Source: DAOWGG01 sp965369815
Lineage (GTDB): Bacteria > Patescibacteriota > Gracilibacteria > UM-FILTER-43-11
Direction: 5' to 3'
Assembly (NCBI GenBank): GCA_965369815.1
Contig: CBDUQS010000011.1
Span: forward strand, 1 to 30,588
DNA: 30,588 nt
Positions 14,165 through 21,913 of this stretch are shown here, in pieces. The notes beneath the pieces were generated by a model. It saw nothing but the letters and a program-made list of their open reading frames with translations. It searched no databases and was not told where the DNA came from. The position numbers and the translations under genes are program-made. The first letter of the stretch is position 1; each line of letters opens with the position of its first letter.

Positions 14165-14334
14165 TTCAGGTTTTTTAAGGTCTTTGCTAAAGCTTCGATC
14201 CACAAAAATTCATCATTGTTCTTTTAAACACATTGGCAGATAAAAGCAAAAATAAATTATTCTACTTTCATTTGTTGCCCCGAGTGATGGCGACTTTTGC
14301 TGATTTTTTTGAGCAAAAGATCGCTTTTTATTTT
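14165..14334 (+). ncRNA. Possible small RNA (about 165 nt), unrecognised
   Basis: The only support is a promoter-like pair at 14135-14162 and a terminator-like hairpin with a T-run at its end. The sequence between them is AT-rich and matches no RNA family I recognise. It could equally be a long leader or simply spacer. Confidence 0.25.
14290..14334 (+). terminator. Rho-independent-like terminator in the non-coding gap
   Basis: GCGACTTTTGCT (14290-14301) pairs with AGCAAAAGATCGC (14312-14324) with one small irregularity, and TTTTTATTTT follows. The T-run is on the plus side only, so it would end plus-strand transcripts although no plus gene lies upstream. Confidence 0.6.
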
Positions 14335-14477
14335 GGGTTTAATTTTGGAAGATGGAGCTGATTTTTATCAGTTATATCATTTATTTATCTTTTTTATTCA
14401 AACAATATTCTCTTTCTGGAGGATGCTCTTTTATTCATTTAAAAATTGAATAGGGGAGTGTCCTCAACAGGGAGGAG

Positions 14478-14508
14478 CACGAATCGGGCGTTTTGCCCAC
14501 AACCCGTG
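14478..14508 (+). promoter_or_regulatory. Leader hairpin of the GC-rich orphan gene
   Basis: CACG (14478-14481) and CGTG (14505-14508) enclose an inner stem GGGC-GTTTT-GCCC (14486-14498). It lies about 35 bases upstream of the start codon and could shape translation or RNA stability. Confidence 0.35.
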
Positions 14509-14542
14509 GCCTTGAAAAAGTCACAACGATTGGAGATTTCTC

Positions 14543-15529
14543 ATGAACCGCAAGAACAGCTACAACCTCGACCAGATCCGCGCCATTTTCAGCACCCTTC
14601 CCGAGTCCGCGCTTCGTCGCTTCGCCGGTGTCCACATCGAGGACGCCAGCACCGACACCCCGCGCTTCACGCTCGTCGGCAAGGATGAGGTCGCGTTGAT
14701 GGTCGAGATGAAGACTCCCGGTATGATCAGCTTCGATAGCTTCGGCTACTCGAGCATGGGCAATGTCGCCCGCCTCTCCGTCGTCGGTGAGATCGGCACG
14801 GACCTCGTCCGCGACCTGCTCACGGCCATCAACTGGAATGGTCTCTCGGTGGATCCGATCACCAGTCACTCGAGCTACGGGTTCTTCCCCGTCAGCGAGC
14901 GCCTGGACCGGACTCACTATCTGATGAACCTCGACACCGGCTACGTGTCCCAGATCCCCCGGATCGACGACATCTCCGCCCGCAAGGTTGAGCTCATCGG
15001 TCTCGAGAACGGCAGCATCGAGCTGGCCGCCCTCGTGGATACCAAGGCGGTTCGCACCACTCTGAAGCTCAGCGAGCTGAAGGAAGGGTACGTCCCGAAC
15101 TGGAGCCCGATCAAGACGGACGTCGAGGTCCATGATCTTTCCATGCGCATCGTCGACGAGAAGTCTTCGGTTGTCCTCGCGACGACCGATGGCATCCAGA
15201 TGTACCGCGATGGTGAGATCATCTCGTTCAAGGCCACCAAGGACTTGGACGTGACGGTTCTCGACGCTGGCTTCGCTGGCATGCTGGATTCTTTCGGCAC
15301 CCCCGTGGTGACGAAGGATGACGACGTCGTCGGCAACGTGATCGGTTTCGTGACCGATGACGGCAAGCTGATGACCATTCCCACCAACCCCACCAGTAAG
15401 GTGGATCCGATCCTGGTGACCGATCAGTTCGACGCCAAGGTCAGCCGCATCATTCCGGACGGTCTCGGCTGGTACGCCCGCTACGGCAACACCATCCAGT
15501 CCATTCCTTCCACCCCGGTGAACGTCTAG
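14543..15529 (+). CDS. GC-rich orphan protein, probably acquired
   Basis: I do not recognise this 328-residue protein. Its codons end mostly in G or C (CTC, GTC, ATC, CGC), while all neighbours prefer A or T. GGAG (14532-14535) is 7 bases before the ATG, a strong signal for this region. A GC-rich terminator follows at 15638-15671. The product looks soluble and strand-rich, without signal peptide or membrane helix. One segment around residues 247-275 (MLDSFGTPVVTKDDDVVG) faintly recalls the G-D-S-G-x-P-V-V turn of trypsin-like proteases, but no matching His/Asp pair is evident. A long antisense frame on the minus strand is a composition artefact. Transfer from a higher-GC organism is inferred. 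Confidence 0.7.
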   Translation: MNRKNSYNLDQIRAIFSTLPESALRRFAGVHIEDASTDTPRFTLVGKDEVALMVEMKTPGMISFDSFGYSSMGNVARLSVVGEIGTDLVRDLLTAINWNGLSVDPITSHSSYGFFPVSERLDRTHYLMNLDTGYVSQIPRIDDISARKVELIGLENGSIELAALVDTKAVRTTLKLSELKEGYVPNWSPIKTDVEVHDLSMRIVDEKSSVVLATTDGIQMYRDGEIISFKATKDLDVTVLDAGFAGMLDSFGTPVVTKDDDVVGNVIGFVTDDGKLMTIPTNPTSKVDPILVTDQFDAKVSRIIPDGLGWYARYGNTIQSIPSTPVNV

Positions 15530-15637
15530 GCGTTCACTCCTCCCTGGGAAGCATTGTTTGAAACCTCTGCCTTTGTGTTTCATGTCATTTCTGCCAACAC
15601 TGCGTTGAGCACAAAGTCTGAAGTCTAGACAATGTCG

Positions 15638-15671
15638 GAGGGTTCGGCGACACAGTTCGCCGGCCCTCTTT
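15638..15671 (+). terminator. Terminator of the GC-rich orphan gene
   Basis: GAGGG (15638-15642) plus CGGCGA (15645-15650) pair with TCGCCG (15657-15662) plus CCCTC (15664-15668), with a 6-base loop and small bulges; TTT follows after TC. The long GC-rich stem makes it a good terminator despite a short T-run. Confidence 0.65.
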
Positions 15672-15757
15672 CCTTATATAAATTTTTACACAATCTGCTG
15701 TCAGTCAGGTTTTTTTTAAATTTTAAAAATATGTTATTGTTTGAATTAAATTAAATA

Positions 15758-16945
15758 ATGAAAAATATGAAAAAAATTATTTCTTTTCTCATTCTTGTTT
15801 TAATTCCTGTTTTTTCAGCATGGGCTTATCCGGATATTGGTAATGATTATGAATACAAAACAGCGGTTGATTATATAACGGAGGAGGGGATTGTTTCGGG
15901 TTATCCAGATGGTACCTATCGACCAGATCATAAGATTAACCGAGCTGAATTTACAAAAATCGTTGTTGGAGCAGGTCTTTCTTATGACCCTGGTCAGGAT
16001 ACTTCTGGGTATGATATTTATCAGCCGGTTGGCTTGAGTTTTTCCGATATCGAACCAGGTTCTTGGTATATTCCTTACTTAAGAAAGGCAGTTGAAAATG
16101 GGATTATCGATGGCTATCCAGACGGTACCTTTAAACCATCAGCTAATATTAATTTAGTGGAGGCTTCTAAAATTTTAGTCAAAACCCTTAATGTTCAAAC
16201 TAGCGAACCAAAAAGACAGGATTGGTACAGTGAATATATTGAGACATTGGATCAGTTTAAATATATTCCCTCTTCGTTTAGTTATTTATCTCAAGAGGTA
16301 ACCCGAGGCGACATGGCAGAGTTCGTGTGGCGAATTCTAGCTAAGAAATCAGATCGGTCTTCAGTGACGGTTTCTGAATTACAAAATCCTTGTTATCCAC
16401 TTGGAGATGAAGTGCCGGACAATGTTGATATGGATCGTGTTCGTGTCACTTGGTTAAAATGGTACAACGAAGCTCGCAGTGCTGAAGGTCGTGAACCCCT
16501 TGTTTATAATCATCAACTTTCAAGAACTGCTAATGTTTGGTCTCAGGAGGCAGTGCGTCGCTCCGAGATTACTCATCAGCGCAATCCTGGTGATAGCTAT
16601 TATGACTATTGGAAGATTACGGAGTGGTTTAAAGATTTAGGGCTTGTATTTAAAAATGTGAATCGCGTTACGCATACTGAAAATATCGCTTGGGAATATT
16701 ATAATTGTTCTGAATCCCAATCTGATTGTACGGATTATATGATTCCTCAGGCTCGTAAAGCATTTGATTTTTATATAGGTGAGAAGGGTAAGGATTACAC
16801 TGCTCATTACGACAGTATTATGCAACCCTACTTTAAAGAAGTCGGCTTAGGAATCGCGATTGATCGCTCGGCAAAACGTTATTACTTAACGGTGCATTAT
16901 GGAACCGAGATCACTTCAAGCCCGTGGCCGATTTGCAGTGAATAG
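15758..16945 (+). CDS. Secreted SLH-repeat protein with C-terminal CAP (SCP/PR1) domain
   Basis: The 395-residue product has a signal peptide (MKNMKKIISFLILVLIPVF, cleavage near AWA). SLH repeats follow at about 24-75 (GIVSGYPDGTYRPDHKINRAEF) and 95-145 (GIIDGYPDGTFKPSANINLVEA), with a degenerate third at about 155-192. SLH domains usually bind cell-wall polymers. A CAP domain spans about 222-395, with WLKWYNEARSAEG, LSRTANVWSQEAV, HTENIAW and HYDSIMQPYFKEVGLGI; the His at THTEN and HYDS and the Glu at TEN are the expected cavity residues. Such proteins are thought to sit on the cell surface. The start could be the ATG nine bases later. A short hairpin (16944-16960) spans both convergent stops. 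Confidence 0.9.
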   Translation: MKNMKKIISFLILVLIPVFSAWAYPDIGNDYEYKTAVDYITEEGIVSGYPDGTYRPDHKINRAEFTKIVVGAGLSYDPGQDTSGYDIYQPVGLSFSDIEPGSWYIPYLRKAVENGIIDGYPDGTFKPSANINLVEASKILVKTLNVQTSEPKRQDWYSEYIETLDQFKYIPSSFSYLSQEVTRGDMAEFVWRILAKKSDRSSVTVSELQNPCYPLGDEVPDNVDMDRVRVTWLKWYNEARSAEGREPLVYNHQLSRTANVWSQEAVRRSEITHQRNPGDSYYDYWKITEWFKDLGLVFKNVNRVTHTENIAWEYYNCSESQSDCTDYMIPQARKAFDFYIGEKGKDYTAHYDSIMQPYFKEVGLGIAIDRSAKRYYLTVHYGTEITSSPWPICSE

Positions 16946-16953
16946 AATAATTT

Positions 16954-17157
16954 TTATTCTCCCGCTTGATATTGCGCGATTGCTTTATCAGCCGCGCTCG
17001 CTTTTTTTAATGTTGTTTTAACAGCCTTTCTTTTTCCGCGAAGTCGATTGAGTGTTTTTCCGATTTCCTCTTGAGCTTCAGGCTGTCCTTCATGTCGATG
17101 AATGAGTATTGATCGTGCAAAGGATTGTTCAGGGGTCTCATGTTGTCTTTTAGGCAT
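16954..17157 (-). CDS. Small basic protein of unknown function
   Basis: The 67-residue product is rich in Lys, Arg, Gln and Glu and looks helical (TLNRLRGKRKAVKTTLKKASAADKAIAQ). It has no signal or membrane helix. It follows the 17184-17507 gene on the same strand after 26 bases, so the two probably form one unit. It is convergent with the SLH-CAP gene, with only 8 bases between the stops. It could be a nucleic-acid-binding or filler protein; nothing more can be said. Confidence 0.5.
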   Translation of the reverse strand: MPKRQHETPEQSFARSILIHRHEGQPEAQEEIGKTLNRLRGKRKAVKTTLKKASAADKAIAQYQAGE

Positions 17158-17183
17158 TTTTAAATTGATTATTATGAATAAAA

Positions 17184-17507
17184 TTAAGCTCCTTTCCTTA
17201 CTCTTTTTTCCACCTTTCTTTTGATTGGATTGATCATTGGTTGACTTAGGATTGATAGAACCTTTATGAAGGTTGTTCCTCGTGAGTCGGATTTTTTTTC
17301 AGCTTTAAATACATAGGGATACTCTCCAATTCCTTGTCCGTTTGGTGGGTTGACCCCTGTCATGTGAAATAATTTAAACATGCTTCCTCTGAATTCTGTT
17401 AATAGTGAGGATCGACTTTCTTGTAAATCTGCAATTTCATTATTCCCTTGAGCTTTATCCAACAGTCGGGCGTGAATTTCTATGATGTCCTTAGAAGATT
17501 CTTTCAT
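17184..17507 (-). CDS. Unknown 107-residue protein
   Basis: I do not recognise this product. It starts with a charged helix (KESSKDIIEIHARLLDKAQ), has a Gly/Pro-rich centre (VNPPNGQGIGEYPYVFK) and ends with a basic tail (KRKVEKRVRKGA). No signal peptide or membrane helix is seen. It is the first gene of a probable pair with the 67-residue gene downstream and is divergent from the membrane genes starting at 17614. The ATG is preceded by AATCCT on the minus strand, without SD. Confidence 0.5.
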   Translation of the reverse strand: MKESSKDIIEIHARLLDKAQGNNEIADLQESRSSLLTEFRGSMFKLFHMTGVNPPNGQGIGEYPYVFKAEKKSDSRGTTFIKVLSILSQPMINPIKRKVEKRVRKGA

Positions 17508-17571
17508 AGGATTAATTGTATTTGGGTTTTTTATTTTATGTTATTAAGATTGTTTGTCAACCTATCAATTT

Positions 17572-17598
17572 TTGATAAATTCAAAACAGTGATATAAT
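17572..17598 (+). promoter_or_regulatory. Extended -10 promoter for the 17614-18300 genes
   Basis: A perfect TATAAT (17593-17598) is preceded by TGA, an extended -10. A loose -35, TTGATA (17572-17577), lies 15 bases upstream. The ATG of the first gene is 15 bases past the -10. Confidence 0.6.
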
Positions 17599-17613
17599 TA
17601 AGTTTGCAAAAAA

Positions 17614-17910
17614 ATGAAAAATAAAAAAGGACTCTTCATAGGATTTATCTTTGGGTTTCTCGGTACTTTCTTTAGTACCCTTGGTTTATCAATTAAGTCA
17701 GTGGCTTTTTTTGCTTTAATTTTTCTTTACCCCGTGAGGTTGATTGCGGATCAGTTATTCCGTTTATTCCCTTCACTTACTCAAACTGGAGGTCTTTGGC
17801 TGATTCTTATTTTTTCGATTTTAAATGGCTTTATTTACGCATTGATCGGTGGACTTATCCATCGATTTTTTTTATCCAATTTATCGAAAGATGAATCTTT
17901 TAAAACTTAA
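17614..17910 (+). CDS. Small membrane protein, unknown
   Basis: The 98-residue product has hydrophobic stretches at about 6-24, 27-43 and 60-88, so two or three membrane helices, and a short charged tail. Lys-rich MKNKKG at the start suggests the N-terminus stays inside. Its ATG lies just 15 bases downstream of a perfect TATAAT, so the leader is very short or absent. The next gene (four membrane helices) follows after 12 bases. I recognise no family; the pair may form a membrane complex. Confidence 0.6.
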   Translation: MKNKKGLFIGFIFGFLGTFFSTLGLSIKSVAFFALIFLYPVRLIADQLFRLFPSLTQTGGLWLILIFSILNGFIYALIGGLIHRFFLSNLSKDESFKT

Positions 17911-17922
17911 CCATAAACACTT

Positions 17923-18300
17923 ATGGCAACTTCAATTTTTATTGCAAAGATATTTGCAATCGTTTACTTATTTATTGGCCTTGGAATGCTGATGAGTTCC
18001 AAATATTATAAAGATATGCTTATGGGAATGGTGAAGGACACTAGCATGCTTTATTTTGGTGGAATCATGGCAACTCTTGCTGGATTTTTAATTATCAATG
18101 CTCACAATGTGTGGACTGGATGGCCTATCCTTATCAGTGTTATTGGTTGGGCAGCACTTTTAAAAGGGTTTATGCTTTTGGTTTTTCCAGAGCATTTCGC
18201 CTTTTGGGGTAAAATGTTTAAAAAATGGAATATGTCCACTTTGGGTGTATTTGTAATTGCCTTTGGTCTTTTGTTTGGATACTTTGGGTTCTTGGCTTAG
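17923..18300 (+). CDS. Four-helix membrane protein, unknown
   Basis: The 125-residue product has four hydrophobic helices at about 5-25, 42-62, 66-88 and 103-124. Short loops carry KYYKDMLMGMVKD and FPEHFAFWGKMFKKWN. The pattern, with a Trp/Gly-rich third helix, resembles small integral membrane proteins often annotated only as hypothetical in CPR genomes. It is the second gene of a probable operon with 17614-17910 and is followed by a strong terminator. No catalytic motif is visible. Confidence 0.65.
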   Translation: MATSIFIAKIFAIVYLFIGLGMLMSSKYYKDMLMGMVKDTSMLYFGGIMATLAGFLIINAHNVWTGWPILISVIGWAALLKGFMLLVFPEHFAFWGKMFKKWNMSTLGVFVIAFGLLFGYFGFLA

Positions 18301-18316
18301 TTTTACATTTAAAAAG

Positions 18317-18353
18317 TCCCCTCCGAAGCTTTGTGTTAAGGAGGGGATTTTTT
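18317..18353 (+). terminator. Rho-independent terminator after the 17923-18300 gene
   Basis: TCCCCTCC (18317-18324) pairs perfectly with GGAGGGGA (18340-18347), followed by six T. It starts 17 bases past the stop codon. Confidence 0.9.
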
Positions 18354-18418
18354 GTTGATTGAATTTTAAAATCATTCCTCATTGTGCTATTCTTGCCTTA
18401 CCCTTAAAAAACAAATTT

Positions 18419-18934
18419 ATGTCTAATAAAACCTTTACTAAAGCGATCGCTCTTCCTCAAGCTAAAGTTGCTTTTTTTGTTTTCTTCTTAGTAATTGTGT
18501 CGGTTGTACCCGCCTTTATTCATGTTCAATGGGTCACAGGGCCGATGGTGAATGCCGTTCTTTTGTTGGCGGTGGTTTTGATTGGGCCGATGGAAGCGGT
18601 TTTACTTGGCTTGATGCCCAGCACAGTGGCTTTGAGCGCAGGACTTCTTCCTTTGCCACTTGCTCCTATGGTGCCGTTTATTATGCTGGGAAATGCTTTG
18701 TTGGTGGCTGTGTTTTATCACTTGTATAAAAAGAATTTTTTTACAGCCCTTGGAATTGCAGCCTTTTTAAAATTCGCCTTTTTGCATCAATCGGTTGTGT
18801 GGTTGATGAGTCGACTTTTAGAGGAGCCAATCGTTGCCAAATTAGCGGTGATGATGAGTTGGCCTCAATTCTTCACAGCGCTTGTTGGCGGAATGGTGGC
18901 TTATGGGGTTTTGAAGGGGGTGAAGAAGGTTTAG
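18419..18934 (+). CDS. Multi-pass membrane protein, ECF S-component-like
   Basis: The 171-residue product has five or six hydrophobic helices. Features are HVQWVTGPMVNAVLLLAVVLIGPMEAVLLGL, a Pro/Leu-rich LLPLPLAPMVPFIMLGNALL, and the closing MMSWPQFFTALVGGMVAYGVL (each read as part of a longer helix). Similar CPR proteins are, as I recall, often annotated as iron hydrogenase or ECF-transporter S component; the hydrogenase label has no support here because no Cys-cluster motif exists. ECF S components bind vitamins or metals and pair with EcfT and EcfA, neither of which is in the window. The ATG at 18419 is chosen over 18359 because the earlier stretch overlaps the terminator area. Its stop overlaps the copA stop by 4 bases. 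Confidence 0.6.
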   Translation: MSNKTFTKAIALPQAKVAFFVFFLVIVSVVPAFIHVQWVTGPMVNAVLLLAVVLIGPMEAVLLGLMPSTVALSAGLLPLPLAPMVPFIMLGNALLVAVFYHLYKKNFFTALGIAAFLKFAFLHQSVVWLMSRLLEEPIVAKLAVMMSWPQFFTALVGGMVAYGVLKGVKKV

Positions 18935-21123
18935 TATTTCACTTTAAACCTTTTCAATCTCAAAGCATTCAATACGACACTTACGGAGCTAAATGCCATC
19001 GCACCTGCCGAAACTGCGGGAGATAAGAATCCAAGGGCCGCTAATGGAATGCCGATTGAGTTATAAAAGAAGGCCCAGAATAGATTTTGTTTGATGTTTC
19101 GAAGGGTCGCACGGGAAAGTTCGATGGCTTCCACGGCTTTTTGAAGATCTCCTTTTACCAAAACTAAATCACCCGTTTCAATGGCTACGTCGGTTCCGGT
19201 TCCCATCGCGATTCCCACATCGGCTTTGGCCAGAGCGGGGGAGTCGTTGATCCCATCGCCAGCCATGGCCACAAAATGACCTTCTTTTTGTAGCTGAGCG
19301 ATGATGGCTGATTTTTTATCGGGAGTTACACCGCTGTGTACTTCATCGATGCCGACTTCTTTGGCGATGGCGTTGGCTACTTTTTCATTATCACCTGTGA
19401 TCATCACGGTTTTGATGTTGCGCTTTTTGAGAAGCTCAATGGCATATTTACTGGATTCTTTAATGCCATCTTGTACACCAAATAGGGCGAGAACTTGTTT
19501 GTCGTTTGCGAGGCAAAGAACGGTGTAGCCCCCCTCCTGCATCCTCTCAATTTCTTTGTGATTTTCCTTGGTTATTACATCCAAGTCTTTCATGTATCGG
19601 CTGCTGCCAAAATGATATTCCTTTTTATCTATTTTACCTTTCACGCCTAGTCCAATCACCGCTTTAAAATCGCTTACTTTTTGCAGACCTTTAACAATGT
19701 TTTCTTTCTTCACATAATCGATCACGCTTTTAGCGAGTGGATGTTCGGATTGTTCTTCTAGGGCAAGAGCGAGAGAATGAGCTTCAGCTTTATCACCGCT
19801 TAATAATTTGAACTCCTGAACTTCTGGATGACCCTTGGTGATGGTGCCGGTTTTATCGAAGGCGATTGCGGTGATTTTATGAGCCTTTTCTAGGCTTTCT
19901 GTCTTTTTAATAAGAATACCTAACTGTGCGCCTTTTCCAGAGCCTACAACGATTGAAATGGGGGTTGCGAGGCCGAGAGCACATGGACAAGCAATAATCA
20001 GAACAGCCACGGTTGGAATAAGAGCGCTGGTAATAGTCCCATCTCCTAAAAATATCCATCCAAAAAAGGTGATTGTTGCAATGACTAACACGCCCCATAC
20101 AAAATAACCCGCTACTACATCAACTAATTTTTGAATGGGGGCTTTGTGCATCTGAGCCTCCTGCACCATTTTAATAATCTGAGAGAGTATGGTTTCGCTA
20201 CCCACTTTAGTGGCTTTCATGGTGAAGGCAGTGTTTCCGTTAATGGTGGCACCAATAACCTTGTCGCCTTCTCCTTTGTCGATTGGAATCGATTCCCCGG
20301 TGACCATGGATTCATCAAAAGCTCCATAACCTTCTGTGATCATTCCGTCGGTTGGAATTTTTTCACCAGGCTTCACACGTAATAAGTCGTTTAGCTGAAC
20401 CTGGTCTGCTGGAATATCTTCCGTTGAGCCATCTTTTTTCAGTCGATGAGCGACTTTGGCGGAAAGCTCTAGTAGTTTTCGTATGGCAGTGCTGGCTCTT
20501 CCTTTCGCTTTCGCTTCTAAATAACGTCCGAGCAGTATGAAAGTTGCAATCACGGCTACATCCATAAAGTATTCTTCGTGAATATCCGTGAATAAGAATA
20601 GGTAAGTGGAATAGATAAAAGCGGCTCCCATTCCTAAGGCTACTAAGGTGTCCATGGCGGGGCGGCCTTTGAATAAATCGGGGATTCCTTTTGTGAAGAA
20701 GTCTCGACCACTGTAAAGAATAATAACCAGTGAAAGTATCATCATCACCTCCATGCCTTTGTCGATTTTCCAAATGAACCCAAGGCTCAAAATAATCACG
20801 GTTAATACCGCCGCTACCACTAGTTTTCGCATGCGGTCGCGTATATGTGCTGCATCTTCTTGTTGAGCGTGTCCGGCGTGATCATCCATGTCATGTCCTT
20901 CATGTTTATCACCTTCAATACTGGCTTTGTAGCCCGCTTTTTTTACCGCATTTATGATGTCTTTTTCGGTTATTTTTTCGGGGTCAAAGGTAATACTTCC
21001 TTTTTTTAAAGGCAGATTCACGACGGCTTCCTTCACACCATCCAATTCTTTTAAATCGGTTTCTATGTGGAGTACGCACGAGGCGCAAGTCATACCGTTG
21101 ATTTTAATATTGATGATTTTCAT
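18931..21123 (-). CDS. copA: Cu(I)-exporting P1B-type ATPase
   Basis: The 730-residue pump has one HMA domain (1-68, metal site C13-A-S-C16) and a His/Asp-rich linker at 74-93 (HEGHDMDDHAGH). Eight membrane helices, an actuator domain with TGES (275-278), the metal-site CPC (379-381), the phosphorylation site DKTGT (423-427), the HP motif (461-462) and GDGIND (620-625) follow. The last helices carry a YN pair and M-x-x-S-S, which with CPC is the Cu(I) signature of group 1B-1. Export of Cu(I) from the cytosol is the usual role. It is the last gene of the CsoR operon. Its start lies just after a 4-unit heptad array, with no SD. Confidence 0.95.
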   Translation of the reverse strand: MKIINIKINGMTCASCVLHIETDLKELDGVKEAVVNLPLKKGSITFDPEKITEKDIINAVKKAGYKASIEGDKHEGHDMDDHAGHAQQEDAAHIRDRMRKLVVAAVLTVIILSLGFIWKIDKGMEVMMILSLVIILYSGRDFFTKGIPDLFKGRPAMDTLVALGMGAAFIYSTYLFLFTDIHEEYFMDVAVIATFILLGRYLEAKAKGRASTAIRKLLELSAKVAHRLKKDGSTEDIPADQVQLNDLLRVKPGEKIPTDGMITEGYGAFDESMVTGESIPIDKGEGDKVIGATINGNTAFTMKATKVGSETILSQIIKMVQEAQMHKAPIQKLVDVVAGYFVWGVLVIATITFFGWIFLGDGTITSALIPTVAVLIIACPCALGLATPISIVVGSGKGAQLGILIKKTESLEKAHKITAIAFDKTGTITKGHPEVQEFKLLSGDKAEAHSLALALEEQSEHPLAKSVIDYVKKENIVKGLQKVSDFKAVIGLGVKGKIDKKEYHFGSSRYMKDLDVITKENHKEIERMQEGGYTVLCLANDKQVLALFGVQDGIKESSKYAIELLKKRNIKTVMITGDNEKVANAIAKEVGIDEVHSGVTPDKKSAIIAQLQKEGHFVAMAGDGINDSPALAKADVGIAMGTGTDVAIETGDLVLVKGDLQKAVEAIELSRATLRNIKQNLFWAFFYNSIGIPLAALGFLSPAVSAGAMAFSSVSVVLNALRLKRFKVKY

Positions 21124-21132
21124 CTTTTAATT

Positions 21133-21160
21133 ATGAGTTATGAATTATGAGTTATGAATT
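21133..21160. repeat. Heptad array between copA and the 2-TM gene
   Basis: ATGAGTT and ATGAATT alternate, four units in all, with an exact 7-base period. The end of the array supplies two bases of the TAA stop of the 21159-21503 gene. Confidence 0.9.
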
Positions 21161-21503
21161 AGCGGATTCCCATTCGTTGTTCCATGAATTCTTCCATTTC
21201 TTCATGACAGTCTTCGTCCTGCACACATTCCCACATTCCAGGGACGGTTCCGTATCCGAATCCTTTTGAAGACATATGGCTTCGGAAGCCGAGTCCACCA
21301 CTCGCCATACCGAGTAGCCATAGTAAGGTTGCTGCAATCAGCAGGCCAGCTCCCCAGCTAAGAAGCTGTTCTTTTTTGAGAGTTTTAACAGCCCAAGTGA
21401 TTACAAGAATTAAGCCGAGTAGGAATGTTAAACAAACGAGTCCGTGGAGTCCGTACCAGAAGCCACTGAATCCACTTCCGGTTGAAAAATTTCCGTACAT
21501 CAT
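21159..21503 (-). CDS. Two-helix membrane protein with acidic Cys/His tail
   Basis: The 114-residue product has two membrane helices at about 22-43 and 49-70, joined by a short TLKKEQL loop. A soluble tail follows with Met, His, Cys and Glu (MWECVQDEDCHEEMEEFMEQ). Its helix-loop-helix core aligns well with the product of 26403-26666 (HGLVCLTFLLGLILVITWAVKTLKKE against HKLFALSFLLGLIFFVVWTIKNLKKD, read as blocks), so the two are paralogues placed at both ends of the copper cluster. The tail could bind Cu or serve as a partner surface for CopA, whose gene follows after 35 bases. That is inference from content and position. Confidence 0.7.
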   Translation of the reverse strand: MMYGNFSTGSGFSGFWYGLHGLVCLTFLLGLILVITWAVKTLKKEQLLSWGAGLLIAATLLWLLGMASGGLGFRSHMSSKGFGYGTVPGMWECVQDEDCHEEMEEFMEQRMGIR

Positions 21504-21511
21504 GATGTTTA

Positions 21512-21525
21512 AGAGTTAAGGTCTA
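21512..21525. repeat. Heptad pair upstream of the 2-TM gene
   Basis: AGAGTTA and AGGTCTA form two degenerate heptads in the 24-base gap to the thioredoxin-like gene. Confidence 0.45.
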
Positions 21526-21527
21526 AA

Positions 21528-21884
21528 TTAGTCTGTTGGTAGCTCACAGCCTGATTTTTCAGCTAGGGCTACAAGGTCTTGAGCTCCTGTTAATCTTTCT
21601 TCGCCTTGGAATATCCAAGTAGGGTAACCCGCAATATCGGCTTCTCGACATACACTGAGCCTTATTTGACAATCGATATAATCAACTTTATCAAAACTTG
21701 GACCGAAGGCTTTTTTTTGATCCTGACAATGGGGACACCAGTCAGTTCCATACATTTTAACTCCTTTTTCTGTCAGGCATTCTGCAAAACTATCGTATTT
21801 GTATGGCTCGCGAGGCTCTTTACTACAAGCACTTACTATTATTGTTGCAATAATTATCAATGGGATCAGATAGATCTTTTTCAT
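21528..21884 (-). CDS. Thioredoxin-like lipoprotein
   Basis: The 118-residue product starts with a lipoprotein signal peptide (MKKIYLIPLIIIATIIVSAC, lipid Cys20). A small thioredoxin-fold domain follows with active-site C50-P-H-C53 in YGTDWCPHCQ and the cis-Pro loop GYPTW (Pro88). Two more Cys (72, 79) lie in IDCQIRLSVCR, a pattern shared with the thioredoxin domains linked to VKOR-type proteins. The protein should sit on the outer face of the membrane and exchange thiols and disulfides. It is the sixth gene of the CsoR operon, with 29 bases to the DUF1573-rhodanese gene and 24 to the next. No VKOR or DsbB gene is visible in the window. Confidence 0.87.
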   Translation of the reverse strand: MKKIYLIPLIIIATIIVSACSKEPREPYKYDSFAECLTEKGVKMYGTDWCPHCQDQKKAFGPSFDKVDYIDCQIRLSVCREADIAGYPTWIFQGEERLTGAQDLVALAEKSGCELPTD

Positions 21885-21913
21885 GGAGTTGCGGTTAATT
21901 TAGTATTTTTGGA

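Larger units (their letters stand above)
14009..14542. other. 534-base AT-rich gap without protein genes
   Basis: No credible coding region is seen here on either strand. The first part probably holds the nadA control region, including an inverted repeat TTGTAGT (14082-14088) / ACTACAA (14108-14114). The middle contains a promoter-like pair and a terminator that may bracket a small RNA (14165-14334). The last 100 bases become GC-rich and form a hairpin-containing leader of the orphan gene at 14543. Confidence 0.7.

Noticed and set aside
14435..15583. Long minus-strand open frame (382 residues) opposite the GC-rich orphan gene
   Set aside because: It has no start signal and its residue mix (many D, G, H, V) is typical of the antisense of GC-rich codons; the plus strand has an SD, an ATG and a terminator.
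18359..18418. Upstream extension of the ECF-like membrane protein
   Set aside because: It begins right after the T-run of a terminator and adds residues unlike a membrane protein start; the ATG at 18419 is better.
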